From a bacterium (GTDB lineage Bacteria > CLD3 > SB21): a DNA stretch of 64,000 nt. The stretch covers positions 1 to 64,000 of the forward strand of contig JABWCP010000012.1 in the NCBI GenBank assembly GCA_013360215.1. The letters are read 5' to 3'. Shown piece by piece: positions 42,449 to 51,353 of the stretch; position 1 is the first letter of the stretch, and every line of letters begins with the position of its first letter. The notes beneath the pieces are model-generated. The model had not been told where the DNA came from, made no database searches, and saw nothing but the letters and a program-made list of their open reading frames with translations. Both the position numbers and the translations under genes were made by a program.

Positions 42449-43621
42449 ATGGCTGGAAAGTTTAAGAATGTAGATTATTATGATATGGATACGCTGCTCT
42501 CCGACGAAGAACGGATGACGCGTGATACGGTTCGGGATTTTGTGGATGACAAAATCCTGCCCATCATCGAAGAGCATAACCGTAACGGCACGTTTCCTAT
42601 GCATCTGGTAAAAGAGATGGCCGACCTCGGTGTTTTTGGAGCCAATCTGCCAGAGAAATACGGTTGTGCCGGCATGAACAATGTCGCGTACGGACTTATC
42701 ATGCAGGAGCTGGAACGCGGTGACAGCGGGGTGCGCAGTTTTGCATCGGTGCAGGGCGCGCTCGTAATGTATCCGATCTACGCCTACGGTTCCGAAGAAC
42801 AAAAAAACTATTGGTTACCTAAACTGGCTAAGGGTGAAAAAATCGGATGCTTCGGTCTGACTGAACCTGATAACGGCTCCGATCCCGGCGGTATGAAAAC
42901 TAAAGCCGTCAAAGACGGAAAGCACTATATCCTCAATGGCGCCAAGATGTGGATCACCAATGGCACGGTTTCCGATGTGGCCGTTGTCTGGGCGAAATTG
43001 GATGGTGTGGTGCGCGGCTTCCTCGTAGAAAAAGGAACGCCGGGATTTACAGCACCGGAAATGAAAGGTAAGTTTTCATTACGCGCATCCGTTACAAGCG
43101 AACTTGTACTTCAGGATGTTCGCATTCCTGAAGAAAATATTTTACCTAACGGCTCCGGCCTCAAAGCGCCTCTCGGATGTCTTACCCAAGCGCGTTACGG
43201 TATCGCGTGGGGTGCACTCGGTGCCGCGATGGCGTGCTTTGATTCGTCCGTTCGTTACGCTAAAGAACGTATCCAATTCGATAAGCCCATCGGCAGCTTC
43301 CAGTTGGTACAGGAAAAATTGGCTTATATGATTACTGAAATCACCAAAGGCCAACTTTTGGTATTGCAACTGGGTCGCCTGAAAGACAGCAACAAGATGA
43401 AATTCCATCAGGTTTCGATGGCCAAACGCAATAACGTGTATATCGCCCTTGAGATAGCCCGGATGGCGCGCGATCTGCATGGCGCTAACGGTATCATCGA
43501 CGAATATCCGATCATACGCCATATGATGAATCTCGAATCCGTGAAAACCTACGAAGGTACGCACGACATTCATACGTTGATCATCGGCGAAAGCGTGACG
43601 GGCATTCCGGCTTATAAGTAG
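42449..43621 (+). CDS. acyl-CoA dehydrogenase, glutaryl-CoA dehydrogenase-like
   Basis: A 390-residue FAD enzyme; start at 42449 with AAGGAG four bases upstream. Typical features: YGSEEQKNYWLPKLAKGE, GCFGLTEPDNGSDPGG, KMWITNGTVSDVAVVWA (FAD-binding strands), and the catalytic glutamate in VKTYEGTHDIHT near the C-terminus. The pattern SGVRSFASVQGALVMYPIYAYG, including its Arg, matches glutaryl-CoA dehydrogenase, which oxidises and decarboxylates glutaryl-CoA in lysine, tryptophan and aromatic degradation. A simple acyl-CoA dehydrogenase remains possible. Ends in a terminator; no other beta-oxidation genes adjoin it. Confidence 0.85.
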   Translation: MAGKFKNVDYYDMDTLLSDEERMTRDTVRDFVDDKILPIIEEHNRNGTFPMHLVKEMADLGVFGANLPEKYGCAGMNNVAYGLIMQELERGDSGVRSFASVQGALVMYPIYAYGSEEQKNYWLPKLAKGEKIGCFGLTEPDNGSDPGGMKTKAVKDGKHYILNGAKMWITNGTVSDVAVVWAKLDGVVRGFLVEKGTPGFTAPEMKGKFSLRASVTSELVLQDVRIPEENILPNGSGLKAPLGCLTQARYGIAWGALGAAMACFDSSVRYAKERIQFDKPIGSFQLVQEKLAYMITEITKGQLLVLQLGRLKDSNKMKFHQVSMAKRNNVYIALEIARMARDLHGANGIIDEYPIIRHMMNLESVKTYEGTHDIHTLIIGESVTGIPAYK

Positions 43622-43634
43622 TACTCATTTCACA

Positions 43635-43683
43635 GCCGCAGCATAGTTTTCGTATTGCATCGAGATTATGCTGCGGCTTTTTT
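43635..43683 (+). terminator. intrinsic terminator after the acyl-CoA dehydrogenase
   Basis: An 11-bp stem GCCGCAGCATA (43635-43645) / TATGCTGCGGC (43667-43677) with a 21-base loop and a TTTTTT tract. Confidence 0.85.
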
Positions 43684-43746
43684 ATTTTCAAAGTAACCGA
43701 TCGTCATTTCCCGCGTATATTGTAAAGATCAATTTCGGAAATACTC

Positions 43747-44187
43747 ATGAAAATCTGTCCTAACTGCACGACCAACAATCTTGACACGTCGGCCTACTGT
43801 GTCAGTTGCGGCGCGGAACTGACAATGCCTGTTAAAGAAGAACCTGCGCGCGAATCCCGATTTCCCAAAGACCATATCACACATCGCGAAGATCATCCGG
43901 CCAGCGGTATGGCAAAACTCGCCATGACGCTCGGATTGATTTCGTTGTTTTTTGTTTTTTTTGCAGTGATTTGTGCGCCGCTGCCGGGGATCATGGCTAT
44001 CATCATCGGAAACAATGAACTCAAAAAACTGCGCGGTGAAAGATATTCGACCAACGGCGAAACATATTGCCAGATCGGCATTTGGTCGGGTTGGATTTCT
44101 ACTGCCATCGGCATACTGCTTATTGCCATCGGCGGGATCGCGACGATTTGGCTTGTCAATTGGTTTATCGAAGCTTTTACACGTTAA
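43747..44187 (+). CDS. zinc-ribbon plus DUF4190 membrane protein
   Basis: A 146-residue protein. The first 25 residues hold a zinc-ribbon (CPNC and CVSC, four cysteines). A linker leads to a two- to three-helix DUF4190-type membrane region (GLISLFFVFFAVICAPLPGIMAIIIGNNELKKLRGE, then IGIWSGWISTAIGILLIAIGGI). Domain of unknown function common in small membrane proteins. It is followed 39 bases later by the metal-dependent hydrolase-like gene. Confidence 0.75.
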   Translation: MKICPNCTTNNLDTSAYCVSCGAELTMPVKEEPARESRFPKDHITHREDHPASGMAKLAMTLGLISLFFVFFAVICAPLPGIMAIIIGNNELKKLRGERYSTNGETYCQIGIWSGWISTAIGILLIAIGGIATIWLVNWFIEAFTR

Positions 44188-44226
44188 TAAGTATTCTTCG
44201 TATTCAGATTTTTTAGAGGAGCAGAC

Positions 44227-44880
44227 ATGTTCATCGGACATTTTGCGACGGGATTTATTTCCAAAAAATGGATGCCGCATATTTCACTTCCCGTGCTTTT
44301 TATCACCGTACAATGGCCGGACTTGATATGGCCTGCCATGCTTTTATTGGGATGGGAATCGGTACGCATCGAACCCGGCAATACGGTAATGACGCCGCTG
44401 GCATTTGATCACTATCCGTACTCGCACAGCCTCATGACCAATCTTCTCGTTGCATCTCTATTTGCTCTCTGGGCGCTACGGCGATATCGCGATCAACGCG
44501 TAGCCGCTTTACTTTTTATCACGGCATGTAGTCACTGGATTTTGGATTTTGTAACGCACCGACCGGATTTACCGCTTTCGCCGGGCAGTTCGCAAATGTT
44601 TGGTCTCGGCTGGTGGAATATTCCTCCGGTTGCTGTCGTTGCAGAGTTGGCATTAATGGCTGCGGGAATTTTTATCTATCATCGCACAACCCGAGCAACC
44701 GGAAAAACAGGCGTATGGGCGTTTTGGGGTTTGATCGCTTTTCTTATGATCATTCATACAGGAAATCTCCTCGGTCCTCCGCCGCCAAATATTACAGGCA
44801 TAGCACTGGCCGGGAACCTGATGTGGTTATTTGTACTGTGGGCGTATTGGATCGAAAAAAATCGCACCGTAATCAAATAA
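44227..44880 (+). CDS. polytopic membrane protein of the membrane-bound hydrolase (YdjM-like) type
   Basis: A 217-residue protein with about five hydrophobic segments and conserved-looking polar clusters: GHFATGF at the start, DHYPYSHS in the middle and SHWILDFVTHRPD near residue 105. These His/Asp patterns resemble the LexA-regulated/membrane-bound metal-dependent hydrolase family, though no enzymatic activity is established for such proteins. GAGGAG precedes the ATG. A secreted M28 peptidase gene begins 34 bases downstream. Confidence 0.65.
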   Translation: MFIGHFATGFISKKWMPHISLPVLFITVQWPDLIWPAMLLLGWESVRIEPGNTVMTPLAFDHYPYSHSLMTNLLVASLFALWALRRYRDQRVAALLFITACSHWILDFVTHRPDLPLSPGSSQMFGLGWWNIPPVAVVAELALMAAGIFIYHRTTRATGKTGVWAFWGLIAFLMIIHTGNLLGPPPPNITGIALAGNLMWLFVLWAYWIEKNRTVIK

Positions 44881-44914
44881 ATTACCATTATCGTTTAACT
44901 ACAGGATCAGCCGT

Positions 44915-46294
44915 ATGAAACAATGGTTTTGTGTTTTTTTGATCATCATGGTCGCATCATGCCAAAAACCAGCTCCGAAACAACCGGATGTCAAACATTT
45001 GGAACCGGCCGCGATGGCTTTGATGAAACAAGGTTTGAATGATCTACACGCATACACGATGTTATCCGAACTTACGACGAAAGCGCCCAAAAGACTGAGC
45101 GGTTCCGCAATGGCGGACAGCGCCGTTGCGTGGGGCGAACGTACGATGAAAAATCTCGGATTTGAAAATGTTCGTTTGGAACCCGTAATGGTACCGCATT
45201 GGGTACGCGGACCTGTCGAAGAAGCCTTTATCACATCAACCGCACCCTCTCAAAAACTCAATATCTGTGCGCTGGGCGGCAGTATCGCCACACCTAAAGA
45301 AGGCATCGAGTCCGAAATCATCGAAGTGAAAAGCCTTCAAGAAGTGCGTACGCTTGGTGACAAAGTGAAAGGCAAAATTGTATTTTACAATCGCCCGTTT
45401 GATAAAACGTTATTTGCTCCTTTTGAGGCCTACGGCGGCGCGGTAGATCAACGCGGATACGGCGCGGTCGAAGCGGCCCGTTTCGGAGCCGCCGCAGTAC
45501 TGGTTCGCTCCATGACCAATCGGATTGATACCTATCCGCACACCGGCGCGATGCGTTACAACGATTCCATTCCGAAAATTCCGGCCGCCGCGATCAGCAC
45601 GCTGGATGCCAATAACCTCAGCGCTATGCTGACCAAAGGACAACCGGTAAAAGTGCGGATGAAACTCACATGCGAAACGTTGGCTGATAAGCTGTCGTAC
45701 AATGTCATCGGTGAAATTCGCGGAACGGAAAAACCGGAAGAAGTGATCGTGATCGGCGGGCATCTTGACAGTTGGGATAAAGGTACAGGTGCACACGATG
45801 ACGGCGCCGGGATCGTACACTCTATCGAAGCGTTGCGGTTGATGAAGGCTACCGGCCTTTTACCCAAACGCACCGTTCGTGTCGTATTATTTATGAACGA
45901 AGAAAACGGCGTCCGCGGCGGTAAGGGTTATGCGGCGGTTGAGCGGCCAAACGAAAAACATATTGCCGCTTTGGAATCCGACGGCGGTGGGCATGCACCG
46001 CGCGGCTTTGGCGTAGAAGCTGATTCCGTAAAACTACCGCGGATTACACGATTTGAATCGCTCCTCAAAATCATAGATGCCGATCGCGTCGGGCCCGGGC
46101 ACGGCGGAACCGATATCGAACCTTTGGGTAAAACCGGTGTACCGTGTATCGGACTTCATCCCGATCCCCAACGTTATTTTGATTACCATCACTCCGATCA
46201 CGATACGATCGACAAAGTACATGATCGCGAACTCGAACTTGGAGCTATTGCCATGGCGATTCTAACTTACGCCATCGCGTTTGAAGGCATTTAA
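44915..46294 (+). CDS. M28 family aminopeptidase-type lipoprotein
   Basis: A 459-residue exported zinc peptidase with a lipobox (MVASC, Cys16). A PA-type insert (VKGKIVFYNRPF region) sits between the halves. The two-zinc site is complete: GGHLDSWD, AHDDGAG, NEENG (catalytic Glu and metal Glu), ESDGGG and HHSDHDT near the C-terminus. M28 enzymes remove N-terminal residues or cleave carboxypeptidase-type substrates outside the cytoplasm. AGGA precedes the ATG. It adds to the other exported peptidases in the window. Confidence 0.9.
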   Translation: MKQWFCVFLIIMVASCQKPAPKQPDVKHLEPAAMALMKQGLNDLHAYTMLSELTTKAPKRLSGSAMADSAVAWGERTMKNLGFENVRLEPVMVPHWVRGPVEEAFITSTAPSQKLNICALGGSIATPKEGIESEIIEVKSLQEVRTLGDKVKGKIVFYNRPFDKTLFAPFEAYGGAVDQRGYGAVEAARFGAAAVLVRSMTNRIDTYPHTGAMRYNDSIPKIPAAAISTLDANNLSAMLTKGQPVKVRMKLTCETLADKLSYNVIGEIRGTEKPEEVIVIGGHLDSWDKGTGAHDDGAGIVHSIEALRLMKATGLLPKRTVRVVLFMNEENGVRGGKGYAAVERPNEKHIAALESDGGGHAPRGFGVEADSVKLPRITRFESLLKIIDADRVGPGHGGTDIEPLGKTGVPCIGLHPDPQRYFDYHHSDHDTIDKVHDRELELGAIAMAILTYAIAFEGI

Positions 46295-46354
46295 AAAACT
46301 TGCAGTATCAAAAAGAAGAAACTACCACGATATGCTTAAGGTCGTTTTTATCGC

Positions 46355-47197
46355 GTGAAACCCGTAACAGAAATTAATACGGTTCATTTATTTCCCGAGC
46401 TGGACCGATTGCTCATCGCGTGCTTGCGGAATCTAAGGCCGGAAGACTGGCGTGTACAGACATCAGCCGGTTCGTGGACGGTTCGTGATGTAGCCATACA
46501 TCTGCTTGACGGTAATATTCGTTTAGTATCAGCGATGCGCGACCATCATTTTGCACCGACACCGAACGATCTTTCTTCGTATGAAGCGACGGTACAGTTT
46601 CTTAATACACTCAATGCCGACTGGATCAAAGCTTTTGAGCGAGTCAGTCCGGCGATGATTTGCGAATTGCTTGAAATTACGGGCGCGTGGTACTGTGCTT
46701 ATTTGAAAACGATACGCCATGATGATGATGCGGTATTTCCCGTTACGTGGGCGGGTGAATCCATGTCTAAAAATTGGTTTCATGTCGCTCGGGAGTACAC
46801 TGAAAAATGGCATCATCAGCAACAAATTCGTTCATCGCTCGGCGATGAGGTGACACTTTTGCAGAACGTATGGTATTTGCCTTATCTTGATACCAGTATG
46901 CGTGCGCTGCCGTATGTATATCGTAATATGCCGGCTCCCGACGGCATAGTTTTACAGTTTACAGTATCCGACTTGACTGATGCTAATTGGTTTTTGAAAA
47001 GAAATAATAACAAGTGGGAACTTTTCAGTGGTACCGATCCGAAGCCGCACGCACACATGCGTATCGAAAAAAAAGCGGCTTGGCGTATTTTTACTAAAAA
47101 TCTGAATGGCGAGCGTGCACGTCCCTATATCCACATGCTTGAGGGCGATGATTTTTGGCTTAACCCCTTGCTGAATATGGTGGCTGTCATGGCTTGA
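46355..47197 (+). CDS. DinB/mycothiol-maleylpyruvate-isomerase N-terminal-like protein
   Basis: A 280-residue protein of the DinB-like four-helix metalloenzyme fold: WTVRDVAIHLLDGNIRLV (first metal His), then EYTEKWHHQQQIR (His cluster) and a C-terminal domain of about 80 residues with DGIVLQFTVSD. This matches the TIGR03083-type family, linked to thiol-dependent isomerases or transferases. The start is GTG at 46355. Substrate unknown, no neighbours that help. Confidence 0.7.
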   Translation: MKPVTEINTVHLFPELDRLLIACLRNLRPEDWRVQTSAGSWTVRDVAIHLLDGNIRLVSAMRDHHFAPTPNDLSSYEATVQFLNTLNADWIKAFERVSPAMICELLEITGAWYCAYLKTIRHDDDAVFPVTWAGESMSKNWFHVAREYTEKWHHQQQIRSSLGDEVTLLQNVWYLPYLDTSMRALPYVYRNMPAPDGIVLQFTVSDLTDANWFLKRNNNKWELFSGTDPKPHAHMRIEKKAAWRIFTKNLNGERARPYIHMLEGDDFWLNPLLNMVAVMA

Positions 47198-47239
47198 TTT
47201 TTTTATAACCGACGGTCAATAACTTATTTATACAATCAA

Positions 47240-47749
47240 ATGAAACCTATGATTATTGCAGAAACAGATCGTTTGATCCTCCGCCGATTGACCCATGAAG
47301 ATAAACATTTTATCCTGCGCTTGGTCAACGAACCATCGTGGTTACGGTTTATCGGAGATCGTAATGTACACAGCCCCGAAGACGCTGTACGTTATATTAC
47401 CGATGGCCCGATGGCGATGTATGCCAAATACGGATTTGGTTTATTTCTTGTAGTTCTAAAAGGGTCGGATACACCTATCGGCATGTGCGGTTTGCTCAAA
47501 CGTGACACACTCGAACATGCGGACATCGGGTTTGCTTTTTTACCGGAATATTGGGGGCAAGGTTATGCGTACGAAGCGGCGGCGGCTACGATGGCTTATG
47601 GTCAAAAACAGCACGGCCTCAATAAAATCATCGCCATCACTTCACCGGATAATGCGTCTTCTATCAAACTGCTCAAAAAACTCGGCCTCGTCGAAAAAGA
47701 AATCATCCAATTACCCGGCTACAGCGGCGAAACTTTGGTCATGGAATAA
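47240..47749 (+). CDS. GNAT acetyltransferase, RimJ/RimL type
   Basis: A 169-residue N-acetyltransferase. TDRLILRRLTHEDKHFI begins the fold; LFLVVLKGSDTPIGMCGL and the acetyl-CoA loop YWGQGYAYEAAAATMAYG (Q/RxxGxG/A type) follow, then NKIIAITSPDNASSIKLLKKLGLVEKE, the typical RimJ/RimL ending. The substrate could be a ribosomal protein or small amine. Overlaps a terminator at its stop codon. Confidence 0.88.
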   Translation: MKPMIIAETDRLILRRLTHEDKHFILRLVNEPSWLRFIGDRNVHSPEDAVRYITDGPMAMYAKYGFGLFLVVLKGSDTPIGMCGLLKRDTLEHADIGFAFLPEYWGQGYAYEAAAATMAYGQKQHGLNKIIAITSPDNASSIKLLKKLGLVEKEIIQLPGYSGETLVME

Positions 47750-47779
47750 AAAAAGAGCTGCAATTAGCGGCTCTTTTTT
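47748..47779 (+). terminator. intrinsic terminator after the GNAT gene
   Basis: A short GC stem GAGC (47755-47758) / GCTC (47770-47773), extended by the flanking A run (47748-47754) pairing with the T run. It overlaps the stop codon. Confidence 0.75.
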
Positions 47780-47805
47780 CTAGTAAAATAGAATTAATCA
47801 AAATT

Positions 47806-48615
47806 CTACATCGCCGATGTATTCAATATTTTTGTAGTTTTTTCCTGAAAACGGCGTTTTCTATCTTCGCGTGTACGACGTTCCTGTACATGCGAGGACG
47901 ATTTTTTAACATTGGAGCCGGCTTCTATACCGACAGCAAAAGACATATAGAAAGTATCATCTGATACAATATGCCACATAAATCCGGTACCATCGCCGCC
48001 CATGTTACCGGACGCACCGGCTTTAGCGATAGGTCCATTGGCGCAATCAATACCATAAATATATAGATACGACTCCGTATCAAGCATGCTGGCCGGAAAA
48101 GTAAAGGTATTGCCCTCAAATGCTGAATCAATTTCAACATAATACCATGATTCGCCATCATAATATTCTAATTCCGCGGAAATATATTTGAAGTCTGAGT
48201 TTCCACCGTACGTCGTCAATGTCAACGCGGTATTCAAAGGAATATAATAATCCGTCGTACTTGCTTTGACACTATCATACATCGTCGGCTGATCTACGGT
48301 GCCTGTTATCGTTCCTTCGGTAGTTTTGATCGCGATATCTCCATCGCCAAATGAGGCTTCGGATGCAAAATCAAAATCGAATGAATTTTGAAAAACAAAT
48401 AAATCTTCCACGCCGGTGATGTTTTTTGCAGTAACCGATTCGATAAACGGCAGAGGATCGCCCATAACAATTCCGTCATAATCAAAATCATTTCCTTCGG
48501 AGCCCAAATACTCATGCTGATAAACATAAGCGATAAGCACATTGGAATTATTGCTGTCGCAGCCCAACATGGTCAGCGTCAGAACACCAAACACAAATAA
48601 TCTCATACTTTTCAT
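47806..48615 (-). CDS. lipoprotein of unknown function
   Basis: A 269-residue lipoprotein. The start at 48615 has AGGGG before it, and the signal ends in a lipobox (LTMLGC). The mature part is beta-rich, with acidic segments, GMWHIVSD-like motifs absent but DGTGFMWHIVSDDTFYMSFAVG near the C-terminus, and a final basic-Ser segment (SSSHVQERRTREDRKRRFQ). No family is recognised. It is oppositely oriented to the GNAT gene and the subtilase gene and stands alone. Confidence 0.65.
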   Translation of the reverse strand: MKSMRLFVFGVLTLTMLGCDSNNSNVLIAYVYQHEYLGSEGNDFDYDGIVMGDPLPFIESVTAKNITGVEDLFVFQNSFDFDFASEASFGDGDIAIKTTEGTITGTVDQPTMYDSVKASTTDYYIPLNTALTLTTYGGNSDFKYISAELEYYDGESWYYVEIDSAFEGNTFTFPASMLDTESYLYIYGIDCANGPIAKAGASGNMGGDGTGFMWHIVSDDTFYMSFAVGIEAGSNVKKSSSHVQERRTREDRKRRFQEKTTKILNTSAM

Positions 48616-48820
48616 AAAATCCCCTCTGGTTTTGTTATACAGGTTAATTATTGATGACACCTGTAATTACGATTGAATACCATTTACGTGAACAAAGTAA
48701 ATATATTTTATAATGATTACGATGTCCATCTCTTTTATGTGCTTATAATAAAAACCGCTTGATTTCCATAACGATAATTGTTTTTATTGATCAATCATGT
48801 ATCATAAAGTGTACCGTTGA

Positions 48821-50215
48821 TTGAAAAAATACCCTGTCCTTTCTTTACGCGAACGCGTCCGGCCGCATGCCGACTATGATGGTAGTGGTGTGACTATCGC
48901 TTTTGTGGACAGCGGATATTATCCACATCCGGAATTGCGCGGTCGTATTCTAAAATTTGTGGATGTGTCATCGGAAGCATTTACGGAAAAAGATTTTCAT
49001 ACAATCCGGCCGTCCAGTTGGCACGGTACGATGGTAGCCTGCTCCGCCTGCGGGAACGGCATCTGGTCCAAAGGTTATTATCGCGGAATCGCATCCGGAG
49101 CTAATGTAGTTTTGATCAAAGCCTTTGACGGTAAAAAAGTAAAATCGTCGTATATCCTTAAATCCCTCACATGGATTATCGCCCATCACAAGCCGTATCA
49201 TATTCGCGTCGTCAGTGTATCCGTGGGCGGTGACCGCAATGAACCTTCCGAAAAAAGCCGCATTTGCAAGGCTATTCACCGTTTACATCAGTTAGGCATT
49301 ACCGTGATTGCGGCGGCCGGCAATAATCCTTCACGACCGGTGATTCCACCGGCGAGCTGCCGCTTTGCTATCGCCGTCGGAGGTATCTACGATCATAACG
49401 ACAAAAACCCGGATACGGCCAGCGAATATGGTTCCTCCTACGGTATTACTTTAGATGGTCTGAGTAAACCGGAAATCGTAGCGCATGCCCGGTTTTTACC
49501 GGCACCAATGCTGCCGGAAAATTTTACATATGCGGAATCGGAAATTCTGCATGTACTTTATAAAACACCGGCCAGTAATCTGAAGCGTAAGTTAAGGTCG
49601 TTGATACATAAAACGCGCTTAGACGCGGCTATTCTTTCTCTCAAGCCGGCAGAAATCAAAAAAGCTATACGGCAACGCATGGACGGCGAAAAATTTATCG
49701 CACCGGGTTTTCAACACGTTGATGGCACTTCATTTGCCGCGCCGATCATAGCCGCCGTAGTGGCGCAAATGCTGGAAGCTAATCCATTGCTGACGCCGAC
49801 CATGATACGTATGATCCTCGAAACGACGGCCAAACGTATACCCGGCATTGCACCCGAGAAACAAGGATTCGGCCTCGTTCAAGCCAAGGCTTGTGTAGAA
49901 CAGGCTTTGATAGAAACGTCTATGCCGGAAATTCACGAGTCTCCATTGATACTCAAAGATCGCATTGTTTTTTTGTATTACCATCGCAATATCCGCAAGG
50001 TCAATCTTGTCGGTGATTTTACGGATTGGCAAAAGAACAAATTACTCTTCGTTGAAATTCGTCCCGGTGTATGGCGTGTTGATATACCCCTTTTATCAGC
50101 CGGGCAATACCAGTACAAATTTTTTGTGGATGATACTTTATGGACCGAAGACCCGCTCAATCCGCATAAAACTGCCGACTCGTTCGGAGGAATGAATAAC
50201 ATTCTGCATATCTGA
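48821..50215 (+). CDS. subtilase (S8) fused to a C-terminal CBM48/AMPK-beta-like domain
   Basis: A 464-residue protease with no signal peptide. The subtilisin triad is Asp30 (FVDSGYY), His68 (WHGTMVA) and Ser304 (DGTSFAAP), with oxyanion Asn168 (AAAGNN). A helical insert (about 225-295) separates the Asn and Ser. The last 85 residues (380-464) form an E-set domain with NLVGDFTDW, Trp418 and GQYQYKFFVDD, as in glycogen-binding domains of AMPK and branching enzymes. The TTG at 48821 is the only possible start, since a stop codon lies directly before it, and no ribosome-binding site is visible. A protease carrying a glycogen-binding-type domain is unusual. Confidence 0.82.
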   Translation: MKKYPVLSLRERVRPHADYDGSGVTIAFVDSGYYPHPELRGRILKFVDVSSEAFTEKDFHTIRPSSWHGTMVACSACGNGIWSKGYYRGIASGANVVLIKAFDGKKVKSSYILKSLTWIIAHHKPYHIRVVSVSVGGDRNEPSEKSRICKAIHRLHQLGITVIAAAGNNPSRPVIPPASCRFAIAVGGIYDHNDKNPDTASEYGSSYGITLDGLSKPEIVAHARFLPAPMLPENFTYAESEILHVLYKTPASNLKRKLRSLIHKTRLDAAILSLKPAEIKKAIRQRMDGEKFIAPGFQHVDGTSFAAPIIAAVVAQMLEANPLLTPTMIRMILETTAKRIPGIAPEKQGFGLVQAKACVEQALIETSMPEIHESPLILKDRIVFLYYHRNIRKVNLVGDFTDWQKNKLLFVEIRPGVWRVDIPLLSAGQYQYKFFVDDTLWTEDPLNPHKTADSFGGMNNILHI

Positions 50216-50228
50216 TCGTCTGTCCTTC

Positions 50229-50280
50229 ATACAAATGCCTGCCAACTGCCTCTTTTTCCTTGCAGGCTTGTATTTTATTT
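50229..50280 (+). terminator. intrinsic terminator after the subtilase
   Basis: Stem ATACAA-GCCTGC (50229-50242, with a 2-base bulge) pairing GCAGGC-TTGTAT (50262-50273), followed by a T-rich tract. Confidence 0.7.
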
Positions 50281-50358
50281 TCACTCCTGTGAATTAATCT
50301 TCTGAATTGCACATCATTAAATCCTTAATTTTTAATGTTATGTTTTTGGCATACAAAT

Positions 50359-50374
50359 TGTGATCTCTATCACA
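50359..50374. promoter_or_regulatory. CRP-type palindrome TGTGA-N6-TCACA
   Basis: Perfect CRP/FNR-superfamily operator TGTGATCTCTATCACA, 41 bases before the ATG of the barrel-like protein gene. A TTGGCA (50346-50351) with TATCAC downstream overlaps it, so binding would likely repress, although activation is possible. No crp/fnr-type gene is in the window. Confidence 0.65.
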
Positions 50375-50414
50375 CGTAGCAATAACATATCAAAAACTTT
50401 TAGGGAGTCTCGTC

Positions 50415-51005
50415 ATGAAAAATTTACTGAAAATCTTCACATTCGTTTTCGCAACCCATGTAATGGTGGCCGCTCAAACGATCGAAGTCGCAAACGAAGA
50501 ACCGCTTACGCCCGAGCCAAAAAGCACTTACTATGAAACCAAAAACCGTATCGGCTTTGCTGCAGGAAATGTATCCGGGGTTGGCTTATCATACGAACGT
50601 GATCTTTTTAGAAATTTTTCAGCACTGTTTGTCATCGGCGGTGTTGCCCAAAAAAGCCAAAGCGATTTTAATACCGGCCTTACTTTCAAATACACTTTTA
50701 GCCGAATCAACAAACGTGTCAGTGTCAATGTCGTAAGTGGTGGCAGCTATTTTCTTGACATTGACCGTTTTGGGATCTACGACCCTACAACCGGCGATCG
50801 CAGTGAATCGGAACGTCGTCGTAACTATATCAAAATGGGATTGGGTCTCGGAATGACGGCGTTATTTTTCGACGGACGTTTGGGTATTGATGTCAATTTT
50901 ATCGGTATGGGCGCCAGCTTTCAGAAAAAACAAAACAAGAAAGACTATCAGCTTGGCGATAAACCCATTCGCGGACCTCAAGTTAATCTGACGTATCACT
51001 TTTAA
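50415..51005 (+). CDS. outer-membrane beta-barrel-like protein
   Basis: A 196-residue exported protein with signal peptide (MKNLLKIFTFVFATHVMVAA). The rest is strand-rich with alternating polar and aromatic residues (NRIGFAAGNVSGVGLSYERDLF, LTFKYTFSRINKRVSVNVVSGGSYF, GLGLGMTALFFDGRLGIDVNFIGMG) and ends LTYHF, with a C-terminal aromatic residue, as in OmpW/OmpX-like barrels. AGGGAG precedes the ATG. Preceded by a CRP-type site. Function unknown. Confidence 0.72.
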   Translation: MKNLLKIFTFVFATHVMVAAQTIEVANEEPLTPEPKSTYYETKNRIGFAAGNVSGVGLSYERDLFRNFSALFVIGGVAQKSQSDFNTGLTFKYTFSRINKRVSVNVVSGGSYFLDIDRFGIYDPTTGDRSESERRRNYIKMGLGLGMTALFFDGRLGIDVNFIGMGASFQKKQNKKDYQLGDKPIRGPQVNLTYHF

Positions 51006-51107
51006 TTCCGATATCGTTTTCACGGGTCCTGTCGTGCCAAGGGGGTAACATGGGAATCTGAATCTTTTAGAAAACGTATCGGGAGCATCGGATCCTCTCC
51101 GGTATTT

Positions 51108-51140
51108 AGGCTGAAAACAAATGTGTTCTCAGCCTTTTGC
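51108..51140 (+). terminator. intrinsic terminator after the barrel-like gene
   Basis: Stem GGCTGA ... TCAGCC (51109-51114 / 51129-51134) extended inside by AACA/TGTT, followed by TTTT. Moderate, with a short T tract. Confidence 0.6.
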
Positions 51141-51178
51141 CGTCATGTGTCCGAATAATCAACGAACTGAAAAAAATC

Positions 51179-51207
51179 TTGACATCCTCGGTCTCTTTTG
51201 ATATTAT
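51179..51207 (+). promoter_or_regulatory. sigma70 promoter of tRNA-Phe
   Basis: A consensus TTGACA (51179-51184), exactly 17 bases, then TATTAT (51202-51207). The start is predicted near 51214, about 27 bases before the tRNA. Confidence 0.85.
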
Positions 51208-51240
51208 TGCCTGCCTGAAAATAAAAAAACATATGAATTT

Positions 51241-51313
<73 letters not shown>

Positions 51314-51321
51314 CAGCAAAG

Positions 51322-51353
51322 ACCCTTAAGTTACAACAGCTTAAGGGTTTTTA
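51322..51353 (+). terminator. intrinsic terminator of tRNA-Phe
   Basis: Perfect stem ACCCTTAAG (51322-51330) / CTTAAGGGT (51340-51348) with a 9-base loop, followed by TTTTT. Confidence 0.92.

Noticed and set aside
48816-48820. Earlier start for the subtilase gene
   Set aside because: A stop codon (TGA at 48818-48820) lies directly before the TTG at 48821 in the same frame.
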